Shown here: positions 1 to 5,514 of the stretch, in pieces
Layout: every line of letters starts with the position of its first letter
How positions within the stretch are numbered: the first letter of the stretch is position 1
NCBI GenBank assembly: GCA_012270805.1
Contig: JAAXHR010000146.1
Span: 1 to 5,600 of the forward strand
DNA length: 5,600 nt
From: Dehalococcoidia bacterium
Lineage (GTDB): Bacteria > Chloroflexota > Dehalococcoidia > Lucifugimonadales > Lucifugimonadaceae
Direction of reading: 5' to 3'
Translations under genes and position numbers: made by a program
The notes under the pieces: model-generated
What the model saw: the letters and a program-made list of their open reading frames with translations, nothing else
Told to the model about the DNA's origin: nothing
Database searches by the model: none

Positions 1-468
1 TTGACCCGAGGCCAACTGTCCCGGACGTACTGCTACACCAACGGCCTGCCCATCGCCGGTCTCCGGCCACCTTTGGAAGCCGGTTCTTCTTACACCTCCG
101 ACGAAGCCACGATAGACACTACTTCGAAGCCGTGCCCAGATCCTTACGACATCGATCCAGATGCCCCAGCGCCAAAGTCGCACGACGAAGCTCAGGAGAA
201 TTGGCAGCAAGCGCTTGACTCGAGTCAGGCAAAGGTCAGACGCCAGCTGACGTTCCCCTGGATAACTGCCGATGAGTGGACAACCCACGGCGACAACTTC
301 ACCATCTCCGCAGACATCTCAGACCTCTTCAACCGACACAGCGAAGGCGTATACACCATCGTCCTCTGGGGCGAAATCGACGGCAAACCCGCACCCATCT
401 CCGAATACTCAATCTTCATCCCGCCACTACCCGAAGCTGGTGCCATGCCACAATCCTTAAATCTGTGA
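1..468 (+). CDS. 3' part of a hypothetical, probably secreted or envelope protein (5' end outside window)
   Basis: The reading frame is open from the first base and ends at a TGA at 466-468. The TTG at position 1 is probably just an internal Leu codon, because no upstream context is visible and the protein begins mid-domain in style. The visible 155 residues have two cysteines (about residues 11 and 45), a Pro/Asp-rich segment near 45-60 (PCPDPYDIDPDAPAP), a short charged helix-like stretch at 60-80, and a C-terminal beta-rich module ending GVYTIVLWGEIDGK and EYSIFI. This reminds me of C-terminal extensions of bacterial CAP/SCP-type extracellular proteins in Chloroflexota, but the CAP domain itself is not in view, so the family is only a guess. 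No membrane segment is visible. It lies 39 bp before the next + strand gene and may be cotranscribed with it. Confidence 0.65.
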   Translation: MTRGQLSRTYCYTNGLPIAGLRPPLEAGSSYTSDEATIDTTSKPCPDPYDIDPDAPAPKSHDEAQENWQQALDSSQAKVRRQLTFPWITADEWTTHGDNFTISADISDLFNRHSEGVYTIVLWGEIDGKPAPISEYSIFIPPLPEAGAMPQSLNL

Positions 469-507
469 CAACCTCACTCGAGTAACATCACATTTGTTTC
501 ATAACAT

Positions 508-939
508 GTGCCCATGTGCGAAAAACATACATCAGTACATCCGACTCAAGATGTCGTCGCACCCACCTCCGAACGCCGGATTTCAATCTGGAGCGTACCC
601 GTCGACCTTGGCCCTTGGTTCTATCTGCTGCTCGTCGCCCACGCCGCGCCACTCGTATACCTATTGTCATGGACAGAACTGACGAACGCACAGCGCGATA
701 ACATTGCAAACATCATCGTCAACGTAACTAGCGGGGCTGCGCCCATGATTTTCGTAGCCGCCGTTACAACAATCATCGAACTGGAGGTTCTAGTGGTTCT
801 CAGAGAATGGTACCGCGATCGGGCGGCCAGAAAACGTCGAGAAGCCTACAAAAAAGGATTCGAAGCCGGTCGCAAAGCTGAACGTGAGGCTAAAGCGGTG
901 TCCAGCGGCAATTCTTCCGACAAAAACGAAAAGCCCTAA
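508..939 (+). CDS. Small two-helix membrane protein with charged C-terminal tail, function unknown
   Basis: This frame encodes 143 residues if it starts at GTG 508, or 141 if it starts at ATG 514. Neither start has a clear Shine-Dalgarno sequence, so the start is uncertain. Visible architecture: a polar N-terminus (1-33); a hydrophobic helix at about 36-54 (GPWFYLLLVAHAAPLVYLL); a polar loop with an acidic/Asn-rich face; a long hydrophobic segment at about 67-98; then a strongly basic/acidic helix (100-130, WYRDRAARKRREAYKK and onward), likely cytosolic and possibly coiled coil; and a Ser/Asn/Lys-rich end. I do not recognise the family. It follows the partial gene at 1-468 on the same strand, so they may form a pair. 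Its TAA overlaps the stop codon of the converging enolase-superfamily gene by three bases (936-939 hold both stops). Confidence 0.7.
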   Translation: MPMCEKHTSVHPTQDVVAPTSERRISIWSVPVDLGPWFYLLLVAHAAPLVYLLSWTELTNAQRDNIANIIVNVTSGAAPMIFVAAVTTIIELEVLVVLREWYRDRAARKRREAYKKGFEAGRKAEREAKAVSSGNSSDKNEKP

Positions 940-2084
940 CCCACCAACCTACCTTTCACCACGTCCATATCCAACTCCACCCCCAAACCCGGCCCCGTCG
1001 GCGGGATGTAGTAACCATTCTCGAAAACCAGCGGCTCCTTGAAGATGATCTTGTGCAACGGACCCTGGTTCGCCTCCGCAATCATGAAATTCGGCGAGCA
1101 CGTGTCTAGCTGAATCGCCGCCGCCGCCGCTATCGGACCGCAGTACATGTGCGGCGCAATCACCGCGTAATGAGCCTCCGCCAACGCCGCGATCTTCTTC
1201 GACTCCATGATCCCGCCGCACTGACCCAAGTCCAGCTGGATGATCTGCGCCGCCTGCTTCTCCAGCAGATTCGAGAACTCCCACTTCGTCACCAACCGTT
1301 CGCCCGTAGCGATCGGTATCGACGTGTGCGCCGCGACCCGCGCCATCTCCTCGATGTTCTCCGGCGGCACCGGTTCCTCGAACCAGAACGGGTGATACTC
1401 CTCCAAAAAATCCGCCACCCTAATCGCGCTGTAGGTCGTCAACTGACCATGCGTCCCGATGCCTACTTCCAACTCGTTCCCGACTGCATCCCGTATCGCC
1501 TTCCAGATCTTCGCCGCCTGCGTTATCTCCGGTAATCCAACATCTCGCGGGCCCGGGAACAACGGCGTAAACGGATCGATCTTGCAAGCCGTGTTTCCCT
1601 CTTCCAACAACTTCTCCGCGATCGGTCCCGCCGTCTCCGGATTCGCCATGAACCCGCCCTCCGGCTGCGGCATGTAGGCATACGCCCGCAGCTTCTCATG
1701 GAACTTGCCTCCTAGGAGGTTGTAAACCGGCTGACCGGTCGCCTTTCCCACGATGTCCCACAACGCCATCTCCAACGCGCTGATCGCCGGCGTCGAGTGC
1801 AGACTCGGATGCCGGAAATCGTGCCGATTCCCGTACATCTTCGCCCACAGCAACTCGATGTTGAACGGATTCTCACCGATCAGCACATACCGACCATATT
1901 CCTCCAGCAACGAAATCATCGACTGCAAATCAATCACATTCCCCGAATATCCACTACCCGTAACCCGCTCACCCAGCCCCACGATACCCTCATCCGTAAC
2001 CACCTCCACAAATAGCAAATGCTGCCCCCCGATATAAGGCGGATCATTCTCCACCACCATCGGTCTAACATCAACGATCTTCAT
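936..2084 (-). CDS. Enolase-superfamily protein, mandelate racemase/galactonate dehydratase-like
   Basis: The protein has 382 residues, normal for the mandelate racemase/muconate lactonizing enzyme family. These are cytosolic enzymes that abstract the alpha proton of a carboxylate, and many members dehydrate sugar acids. The N-terminal capping domain (about 1-120) ends with the signature ALWDIVGKATGQPVYNLLGG, followed by the (beta/alpha)7-beta barrel. KID (168-170) is the expected position of the barrel Lys motif. Metal-ligand positions follow mandelate racemase spacing (26 and 26 residues): G210, E236 (in FEEP) and E262 (in GER). The Asp-His dyad is D285 and H312, again at the family spacing, and H212 matches the extra His of galactonate dehydratase. 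The first ligand is Gly where Asp is usual. The start ATG at 2084 is chosen over GTG at 2087 because GAGGA lies 7 nt before it. The substrate cannot be deduced. A sugar-acid dehydratase is the best inference, and neighbouring ThDP and HAD genes fit a catabolic role. Confidence 0.93.
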   Translation of the reverse strand: MKIVDVRPMVVENDPPYIGGQHLLFVEVVTDEGIVGLGERVTGSGYSGNVIDLQSMISLLEEYGRYVLIGENPFNIELLWAKMYGNRHDFRHPSLHSTPAISALEMALWDIVGKATGQPVYNLLGGKFHEKLRAYAYMPQPEGGFMANPETAGPIAEKLLEEGNTACKIDPFTPLFPGPRDVGLPEITQAAKIWKAIRDAVGNELEVGIGTHGQLTTYSAIRVADFLEEYHPFWFEEPVPPENIEEMARVAAHTSIPIATGERLVTKWEFSNLLEKQAAQIIQLDLGQCGGIMESKKIAALAEAHYAVIAPHMYCGPIAAAAAIQLDTCSPNFMIAEANQGPLHKIIFKEPLVFENGYYIPPTGPGLGVELDMDVVKGRLVG

Positions 2085-2091
2085 CACGCTG

Positions 2092-2098
2092 TCCTCTC
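2092..2098 (-). promoter_or_regulatory. Ribosome binding site of the enolase-superfamily gene
   Basis: On the - strand the sequence is GAGAGGA, followed by CAGC, then GTG and ATG in the same frame. The gap to the ATG (2084) is 7 nt and to the GTG (2087) is 4 nt, so the ATG is the better start. Confidence 0.6.
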
Positions 2099-2118
2099 AC
2101 TCATTCAAGACTGCGCCA

Positions 2119-2147
2119 ATTCTAGCAACTTAGTAACAAAGCCACAA
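2119..2147 (-). promoter_or_regulatory. Sigma-70-like promoter for the enolase-superfamily gene
   Basis: Reading leftward, TTGTGG (2147-2142) and TAGAAT (2124-2119) are separated by exactly 17 nt. They match the TTGACA and TATAAT consensus at 4 of 6 and 5 of 6 positions. Predicted transcription would begin near 2112, giving a leader of roughly 28 nt that contains the GAGAGGA ribosome binding site. The -35 hexamer touches the edge of the repeat element at 2146-2300. The match is by eye and no transcript data are available. Confidence 0.45.
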
Positions 2148-2300
2148 TCTCTCTCCCCCACGCGGTAGAGGGCTAGGGTAAAGGGGTAAGGGGACAGGAG
2201 ACCCTGCCCTCCGCGAAAGAGACGCTAGCGAAGCGAGAAGAACGCGATTTCTTCCCCTCCCCCTGACAGGGGGAGATTCAGAGGAGGTCGCGCAGGGGAT
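2146..2300. repeat. Degenerate GC-rich palindromic intergenic repeat (REP/MITE-like)
   Basis: The stretch is built of C-runs and G-runs with inverted symmetry. Its left end carries CTCTCCCCC, and its right part carries GGGGGAGATTCAGAGGAGG. The internal portion has AGGGCTAGGGTAAAGGGG and the palindrome CGCTAGCG (2223-2230). The composition is unlike the flanking coding DNA. It resembles the widespread non-coding bacterial repeats with CCCTCTCCC and CAGGGGGAGA cores, and no transposase is nearby. With only one copy in view the element's boundaries are approximate, and calling it dispersed is inference. It fills most of the 344-bp gap between the enolase and ThDP genes. I see no convincing gene inside it. 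Confidence 0.6.
2257..2275. repeat. Perfect 8-bp hairpin inside the intergenic repeat
   Basis: CTCCCCCT (2257-2264) and AGGGGGAG (2268-2275) are exact reverse complements around a GAC triloop. It lies downstream of the ThDP gene stop (2429, - strand) and could stall transcription reading leftward. However, no T-tract follows on that strand, so it is not a classical intrinsic terminator. Confidence 0.6.
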
Positions 2301-2428
2301 ACCCGAATCGCACCACCAAACAACACCCATCATTAAAGTCATTCCCCATCATACCCATCCTGGTTCAAAAAGGAAGGAATGTATGACAGTGGTTGTGCGA
2401 ACGGGAAAGGCTGTGCAAATAAGTGACG

Positions 2429-4087
2429 CTACTCCAGCAGACCCTCTTGGGGCTTCGTCCACGGCGCACGTGCCGACCACGCCTTTGGACGCGGCAATCG
2501 GCCCAGCTGCACCTCCACGATGCTCGGAGCATCAACCTCTAAAGCGGAGCGTATCGCAGTCGTCAACTCCTCCGGGCTCGTGGCCAAGAAACCAGCACCG
2601 CCATACGCTTCCGCCATCGCCACAAAGTCAGGATTCGCAAAGTCCGCTTCATACGAACCGCCGAAGTCCTGGTCCAAATCGCGCGCAACGTTGCCGTAAG
2701 CTCCGTCGTTGAAAACCACCGCAACGACATTGATGCCGTACTTCACCGCCGTCGAAAGCTCGCCAGACGCGTACATGAAACCGCCATCGCCCACGATGCA
2801 GATCACCGGTCGGTCCGGAACGCCCACTTTGGCGCCCAGTGCCGTCGGATACGCATAGCCCAACGTTCCCATGTAACCCGAATCGATGTACGACCACGGA
2901 CGGTCGACCTCGAAATGCTGCCGCGAATAGTATCCCAGCTGCGTCATTCCCCAAATACCGGTCGCCTCGTCCGGATACGCGTCTCGTATCGCGACCAGCC
3001 ACGGGTACGCTGCATCTTCGCTGCGGTCTTTTTCACGATGAGCCTCCAATGCCGCCTTGTCGAAGGCATGACGGGCAGCCATCGATCCCGGATCGCAACC
3101 CAGATCATCAAGCGCAGCGTTCAACTTCAGCAGCGTCGCCTTGGCATCGCCCTTAAGCTTCATCTTGTTCGGGTGTGGCCTGCCCAGAATCGTCTCATCA
3201 GGGTCGATGTGAATCACCTTCGATCCGCCGCCAGCCGGATTCCTCGGCGTGAAGCGCGTGCCGATGGCGAGTATCACCTCGGCGTTGTCGATCATGTCCT
3301 TGACCAGTCCCTCTGCACCGACCCATGATCCGATGCTGTTCGGATGCGAATATGGGATCACGCCCTTCCCACCAGCCGAGTTAACCACCGGCAACCCAGT
3401 CATCTCCGCCAGCTGCAACAACTCGTCGAAAGCGTCAGAGCGCGCAACACCGCCACCCGCGAAGATAACCGCCGATTTGGCGTTTAGGATGTCACTAGCC
3501 GCTTGCTCGATCAGGGAATCTTCAGCAGTCACCCGTTCACCGGGCTGACTCTCTAGCAGTTCAACGCCTTCCCGCTCTACCATCCCCTCTGGAGGCATGT
3601 CGATATATGTCGGACGCGGACGTCCCGAACGCATCTGCTTGAACGCCTCGTTGACTGCTCCGGGCGCCTCATGAGGACGCATGATCGACTTTCGAAACTT
3701 CGTCACTGGCTTCACCAGATTGACTTGATCTACGATCTCATGCAACCCGTCCAAACCTTTGCCAATCTGGCCCCTCGGCACTTCCCCAGCCAGCAACAAC
3801 ACAGGCGACGATCGTGCGTACGCCGTCGCCAAGCCTGAACCGGCGTTGTAGAGTCCCACGCCCGGGACGACCATCGCGACACCGGGTTTTCCGGTCGCAC
3901 GAGCATAACCGTCAGCCATGTGAGTCGTCGCGAACTCGTGCCTCGTCGTTATCATCCGTAGACCCGGTTCGTCACGTATGCCGGTCACAAGCCCATACAT
4001 CTGCACGCCCGGCAGCCCGAAAATAACCTCCACTCCCTCTCTAACCAATGATTTCGCTAGCGCTTCGCCGCCAGATAGATTTGCCAC
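2429..4087 (-). CDS. ThDP-dependent enzyme, acetolactate synthase large-subunit-like, substrate unknown
   Basis: The protein has 552 residues, the usual size for the acetolactate synthase/benzoylformate decarboxylase-type ThDP superfamily. These cytosolic enzymes decarboxylate 2-oxo acids or join them to aldehydes. Domain order is: PYR domain (about 4-170) with GLPGVQMYG and RHEFATTHMADGYARATG, E51 being the activating glutamate of ThDP; central domain (about 195-325) with FAGGGVARSDA and IHIDPDE; PP domain (about 365-540) with GYMGTLGYAYPTALGAK and the ThDP/Mg motif running from GDGG (433) to FNDGAYGN (around N460). The start is GTG 4087 because GGGAG lies 8 nt upstream. An in-frame TTG at 4102 would add five residues but has a poor ribosome site. 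True acetolactate synthase is not certain: no regulatory subunit gene is adjacent, and the residue after the catalytic Glu is Phe where many relatives have Gln. Other possibilities are a 2-oxo-acid decarboxylase or carboligase acting downstream of the neighbouring dehydratase-like enzyme. Confidence 0.92.
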   Translation of the reverse strand: MANLSGGEALAKSLVREGVEVIFGLPGVQMYGLVTGIRDEPGLRMITTRHEFATTHMADGYARATGKPGVAMVVPGVGLYNAGSGLATAYARSSPVLLLAGEVPRGQIGKGLDGLHEIVDQVNLVKPVTKFRKSIMRPHEAPGAVNEAFKQMRSGRPRPTYIDMPPEGMVEREGVELLESQPGERVTAEDSLIEQAASDILNAKSAVIFAGGGVARSDAFDELLQLAEMTGLPVVNSAGGKGVIPYSHPNSIGSWVGAEGLVKDMIDNAEVILAIGTRFTPRNPAGGGSKVIHIDPDETILGRPHPNKMKLKGDAKATLLKLNAALDDLGCDPGSMAARHAFDKAALEAHREKDRSEDAAYPWLVAIRDAYPDEATGIWGMTQLGYYSRQHFEVDRPWSYIDSGYMGTLGYAYPTALGAKVGVPDRPVICIVGDGGFMYASGELSTAVKYGINVVAVVFNDGAYGNVARDLDQDFGGSYEADFANPDFVAMAEAYGGAGFLATSPEELTTAIRSALEVDAPSIVEVQLGRLPRPKAWSARAPWTKPQEGLLE

Positions 4088-4095
4088 GATCTTCG

Positions 4096-4100
4096 CTCCC
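4096..4100 (-). promoter_or_regulatory. Ribosome binding site deciding the ThDP-enzyme start
   Basis: GGGAG on the - strand is followed by 8 nt and then GTG (4087-4085). The alternative start TTG at 4102-4100 overlaps this motif and has only a distant GGA upstream, so the GTG is preferred. Confidence 0.45.
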
Positions 4101-4163
4101 AAGCTGTTACTTCATCCAACGATCCGGTTTGGGCGGGCTGATTCTTCTCCCGACGACCCGAAT

Positions 4164-4192
4164 CTAAACGTATACAGGTTTAGTGGATTATA
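4164..4192 (-). promoter_or_regulatory. Perfect -10 hexamer with adjacent dyad, upstream of the ThDP gene
   Basis: On the - strand TATAAT occupies 4192-4187, though no good -35 is visible at 16-18 nt spacing. Immediately downstream, where +1 to about +20 would fall, lies an inverted repeat GTTTAG (4178-4183) and CTAAAC (4164-4169) separated by 8 nt. A dyad at this place is typical of a repressor operator. The predicted leader to the start codon would be about 90 nt. The promoter and operator roles are inference. Confidence 0.4.
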
Positions 4193-4209
4193 CGAACATC
4201 CACCTCTCC

Positions 4210-4251
4210 AAACCCTCCCCTTGATGCCCAAGCGGGAAATAAAGAGGGTTT
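4210..4251. repeat. Inverted repeat between the HAD and ThDP genes
   Basis: AAACCCTC (4210-4217) and GAGGGTTT (4244-4251) are exact reverse complements enclosing 26 nt. Within the loop CTT/AAG and CCC/GGG can pair as an alternative stem. It lies 30 bp past the HAD stop codon (- strand), so a terminator is possible, but there is no T-run on the exit side. It could equally be part of the ThDP regulatory region. Confidence 0.4.
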
Positions 4252-4280
4252 AGATCATCCGTTAGATATTCCCAGTTGGC

Positions 4281-5150
4281 TCATTCCATCGACGGCAGCA
4301 AAAGAGTCGGCATCATCGATGGCGGCACATCTTCGAGATCGCTCGCGTCGTTCCAGCGCGTGATGCCAGTGCCGATCAGTACCGAGTCGAGCCCTGATCG
4401 ATTCGCTCCGGCGATGTCGGTATGCAGTTGGTCGCCGACGAACGCGATCTTCTCGTAACCATTCAACCGCTCTTTGATGGCGTCGAACATCGGCGCGTAC
4501 GGCTTCCCCAACTTCGCGAACTTCACGGCGTCATCATCTCCGAAACGCCGAGAAACCGCGGTCTCAATCATCTCAGCCAATCCGCCCGGTCCAATCGCAA
4601 AGCGGTCGACACCGTCGGGATACAAAACATCTGGATTTGGAACTACAAGATGAAGCGGATTGCCAGCGTCCATCCTCCGAATAATCAGCGAGAGCATGTC
4701 ACTCGTCGCCTCGAACCAGTCGTATCCGGTGATTCCAGCGATCGCCAGCGACGTCGAAACATCGTCGTCGACTTTCAACGCCACCGGTGTACATCCCCCA
4801 AGACGCACGAACTCAACAGCATCCCCATGCCCGGTAGCGATGCACCGCGTACCGGTGATGGCCCGCTCCTCGAAGAATCGCCTCAGCAACGACCCGGCGG
4901 AAATGACCTGATCTTCTTCGATCCCGAAGCCCTGCCCTTGCATCACTGCGAGCCGGCCCGCCGTCAATCGCGAAGCATCGTTCGTTGCCAGCACCCACGG
5001 CTTGCCCGCGGCGGTCAAACGCCCCATAAACTCAATCGCACCCGGCAACGGATCAATGCCGTCAACCAACACACCGTAAGAATCGAAAGCGATGGCATCG
5101 TATCGCTCAACTAGAAAGTCTATCGATACGATCGTAGGTGCAGTTCTCAT
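4281..5150 (-). CDS. HAD-superfamily class IIA (NagD-like) hydrolase with altered motif I
   Basis: The protein has 289 residues, standard for HAD-IIA enzymes, which are soluble Mg-dependent phosphatases of sugar phosphates, p-nitrophenyl phosphate and similar small esters. Motif I is FDSYGVLVDG, with nucleophile D23. The +2 residue is Tyr25 and not the usual Asp. Motif II is LATND (T56-N57). The C2 cap lies between about 80 and 200 and includes the subfamily landmark NPDVLYPDG (172-180). Motif III is the Lys of LGKPYAP (K216). Motif IV is VGDQLHTDIAGA (D240, D245). The start ATG at 5150 gives the expected short N-terminus before motif I, though no strong ribosome site precedes it. No signal peptide or membrane segment is visible. 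It is divergent from the + strand frames at the right edge and lies 193 bp upstream of the ThDP gene on the same strand. The substrate is unknown. Confidence 0.93.
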   Translation of the reverse strand: MRTAPTIVSIDFLVERYDAIAFDSYGVLVDGIDPLPGAIEFMGRLTAAGKPWVLATNDASRLTAGRLAVMQGQGFGIEEDQVISAGSLLRRFFEERAITGTRCIATGHGDAVEFVRLGGCTPVALKVDDDVSTSLAIAGITGYDWFEATSDMLSLIIRRMDAGNPLHLVVPNPDVLYPDGVDRFAIGPGGLAEMIETAVSRRFGDDDAVKFAKLGKPYAPMFDAIKERLNGYEKIAFVGDQLHTDIAGANRSGLDSVLIGTGITRWNDASDLEDVPPSMMPTLLLPSME

Positions 5151-5156
5151 CGCTTC

Positions 5157-5207
5157 GCCAAATTCAAGGTACCATCTTCGCAGTCGAGCGAGCCATTTGG
5201 CACCTTG
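5157..5207. repeat. Overlapping inverted repeats upstream of the HAD gene
   Basis: Two dyads share this stretch: GCCAAAT (5157-5163) with ATTTGGC (5195-5201), perfect over 7 bp, and CAAGGTACC (5165-5173) with GGCACCTTG (5199-5207), 8 of 9 paired. They lie directly before the HAD start codon (5150, - strand), where an operator or leader hairpin would act. They may also be chance. Confidence 0.35.
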
Positions 5208-5251
5208 GCAGGTTCTCCGTTCCTAGCCGACTCTTAGATTCATATTGAAAC

Positions 5252-5514
5252 ATGCAACCACAGTCACAGTTCCAGGCACTCGCGGATCTCTTGAAGTTCA
5301 CATTTGCCGCGCTCATTACACGCGCAGATACCAAGCCATCGGGATAATTCGTTCATGTCTCGATCGCGTCCTGCCATCCGATCTAGACGACAATTCGCAA
5401 TGCGCGAAGCCGAAATACTAAAACCCGCAGTCCGTCACAGCCGCGTTTGCCGATGCCGAAGAGACGGTTGAGGACACGCTAACGTGGTTCTCAAATAACG
5501 GGATGCTGTCGTGA
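5252..5514 (+). pseudogene. Probable broken small gene, coding signal spread over several frames
   Basis: No single frame covers this stretch, yet protein-like segments follow one another. From ATG 5252 a 31-codon frame (MQPQSQFQALADLLKFTFAA and onward) stops at 5345-5347. A second frame is open through about 5325-5400 (YQAIGIIRSCLDRVLPSDL). A third reads FAMREAEILKPA near 5395-5430. The frame open at 5422-5511 reads TAAFADAEETVEDTLTWF and stops at TGA 5512. That last segment has no ATG, GTG or TTG start except an ATG two codons before its stop, so it must be entered from upstream. Joined, these would make a soluble helical protein of roughly 85-90 residues. This is best explained by two or three single-base indels, from decay or sequencing/assembly error. 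The GTGA overlap with the following gene supports the final frame having been coding. I do not recognise the protein, and non-coding DNA remains possible. Confidence 0.35.

Noticed and set aside
1149..1535. 128-codon + strand frame opposite the enolase-superfamily gene
   Set aside because: It is Arg/Leu-rich shadow composition, and the opposite strand encodes a full conserved barrel enzyme.
2130..2342. 70-codon - strand frame in the enolase/ThDP gap
   Set aside because: It lies almost wholly in the palindromic GC-rich repeat. Its product is low-complexity (Arg/Pro/Ser/Leu runs), and the predicted enolase promoter sits at its end.
2915..3328. 137-codon + strand frame opposite the ThDP gene
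   Set aside because: It has no family resemblance and overlaps the conserved PP and central domains on the other strand.
4210..4251. Intrinsic terminator for the HAD gene
   Set aside because: The stem is real, but its 26-nt loop and the absence of a T-tract on either exit side do not fit a classical terminator, so it is listed only as an inverted repeat.
4422..5114. Long 230-codon + strand frame opposite the HAD gene
   Set aside because: The product is Arg/His/Pro/Gln-rich with no recognisable motif, while the - strand frame has every HAD motif. It is an antisense shadow of codon bias.
5151..5251. tRNA or other structured RNA gene
   Set aside because: The short dyads do not assemble into a cloverleaf, and no CCA end or T-loop motif is visible.
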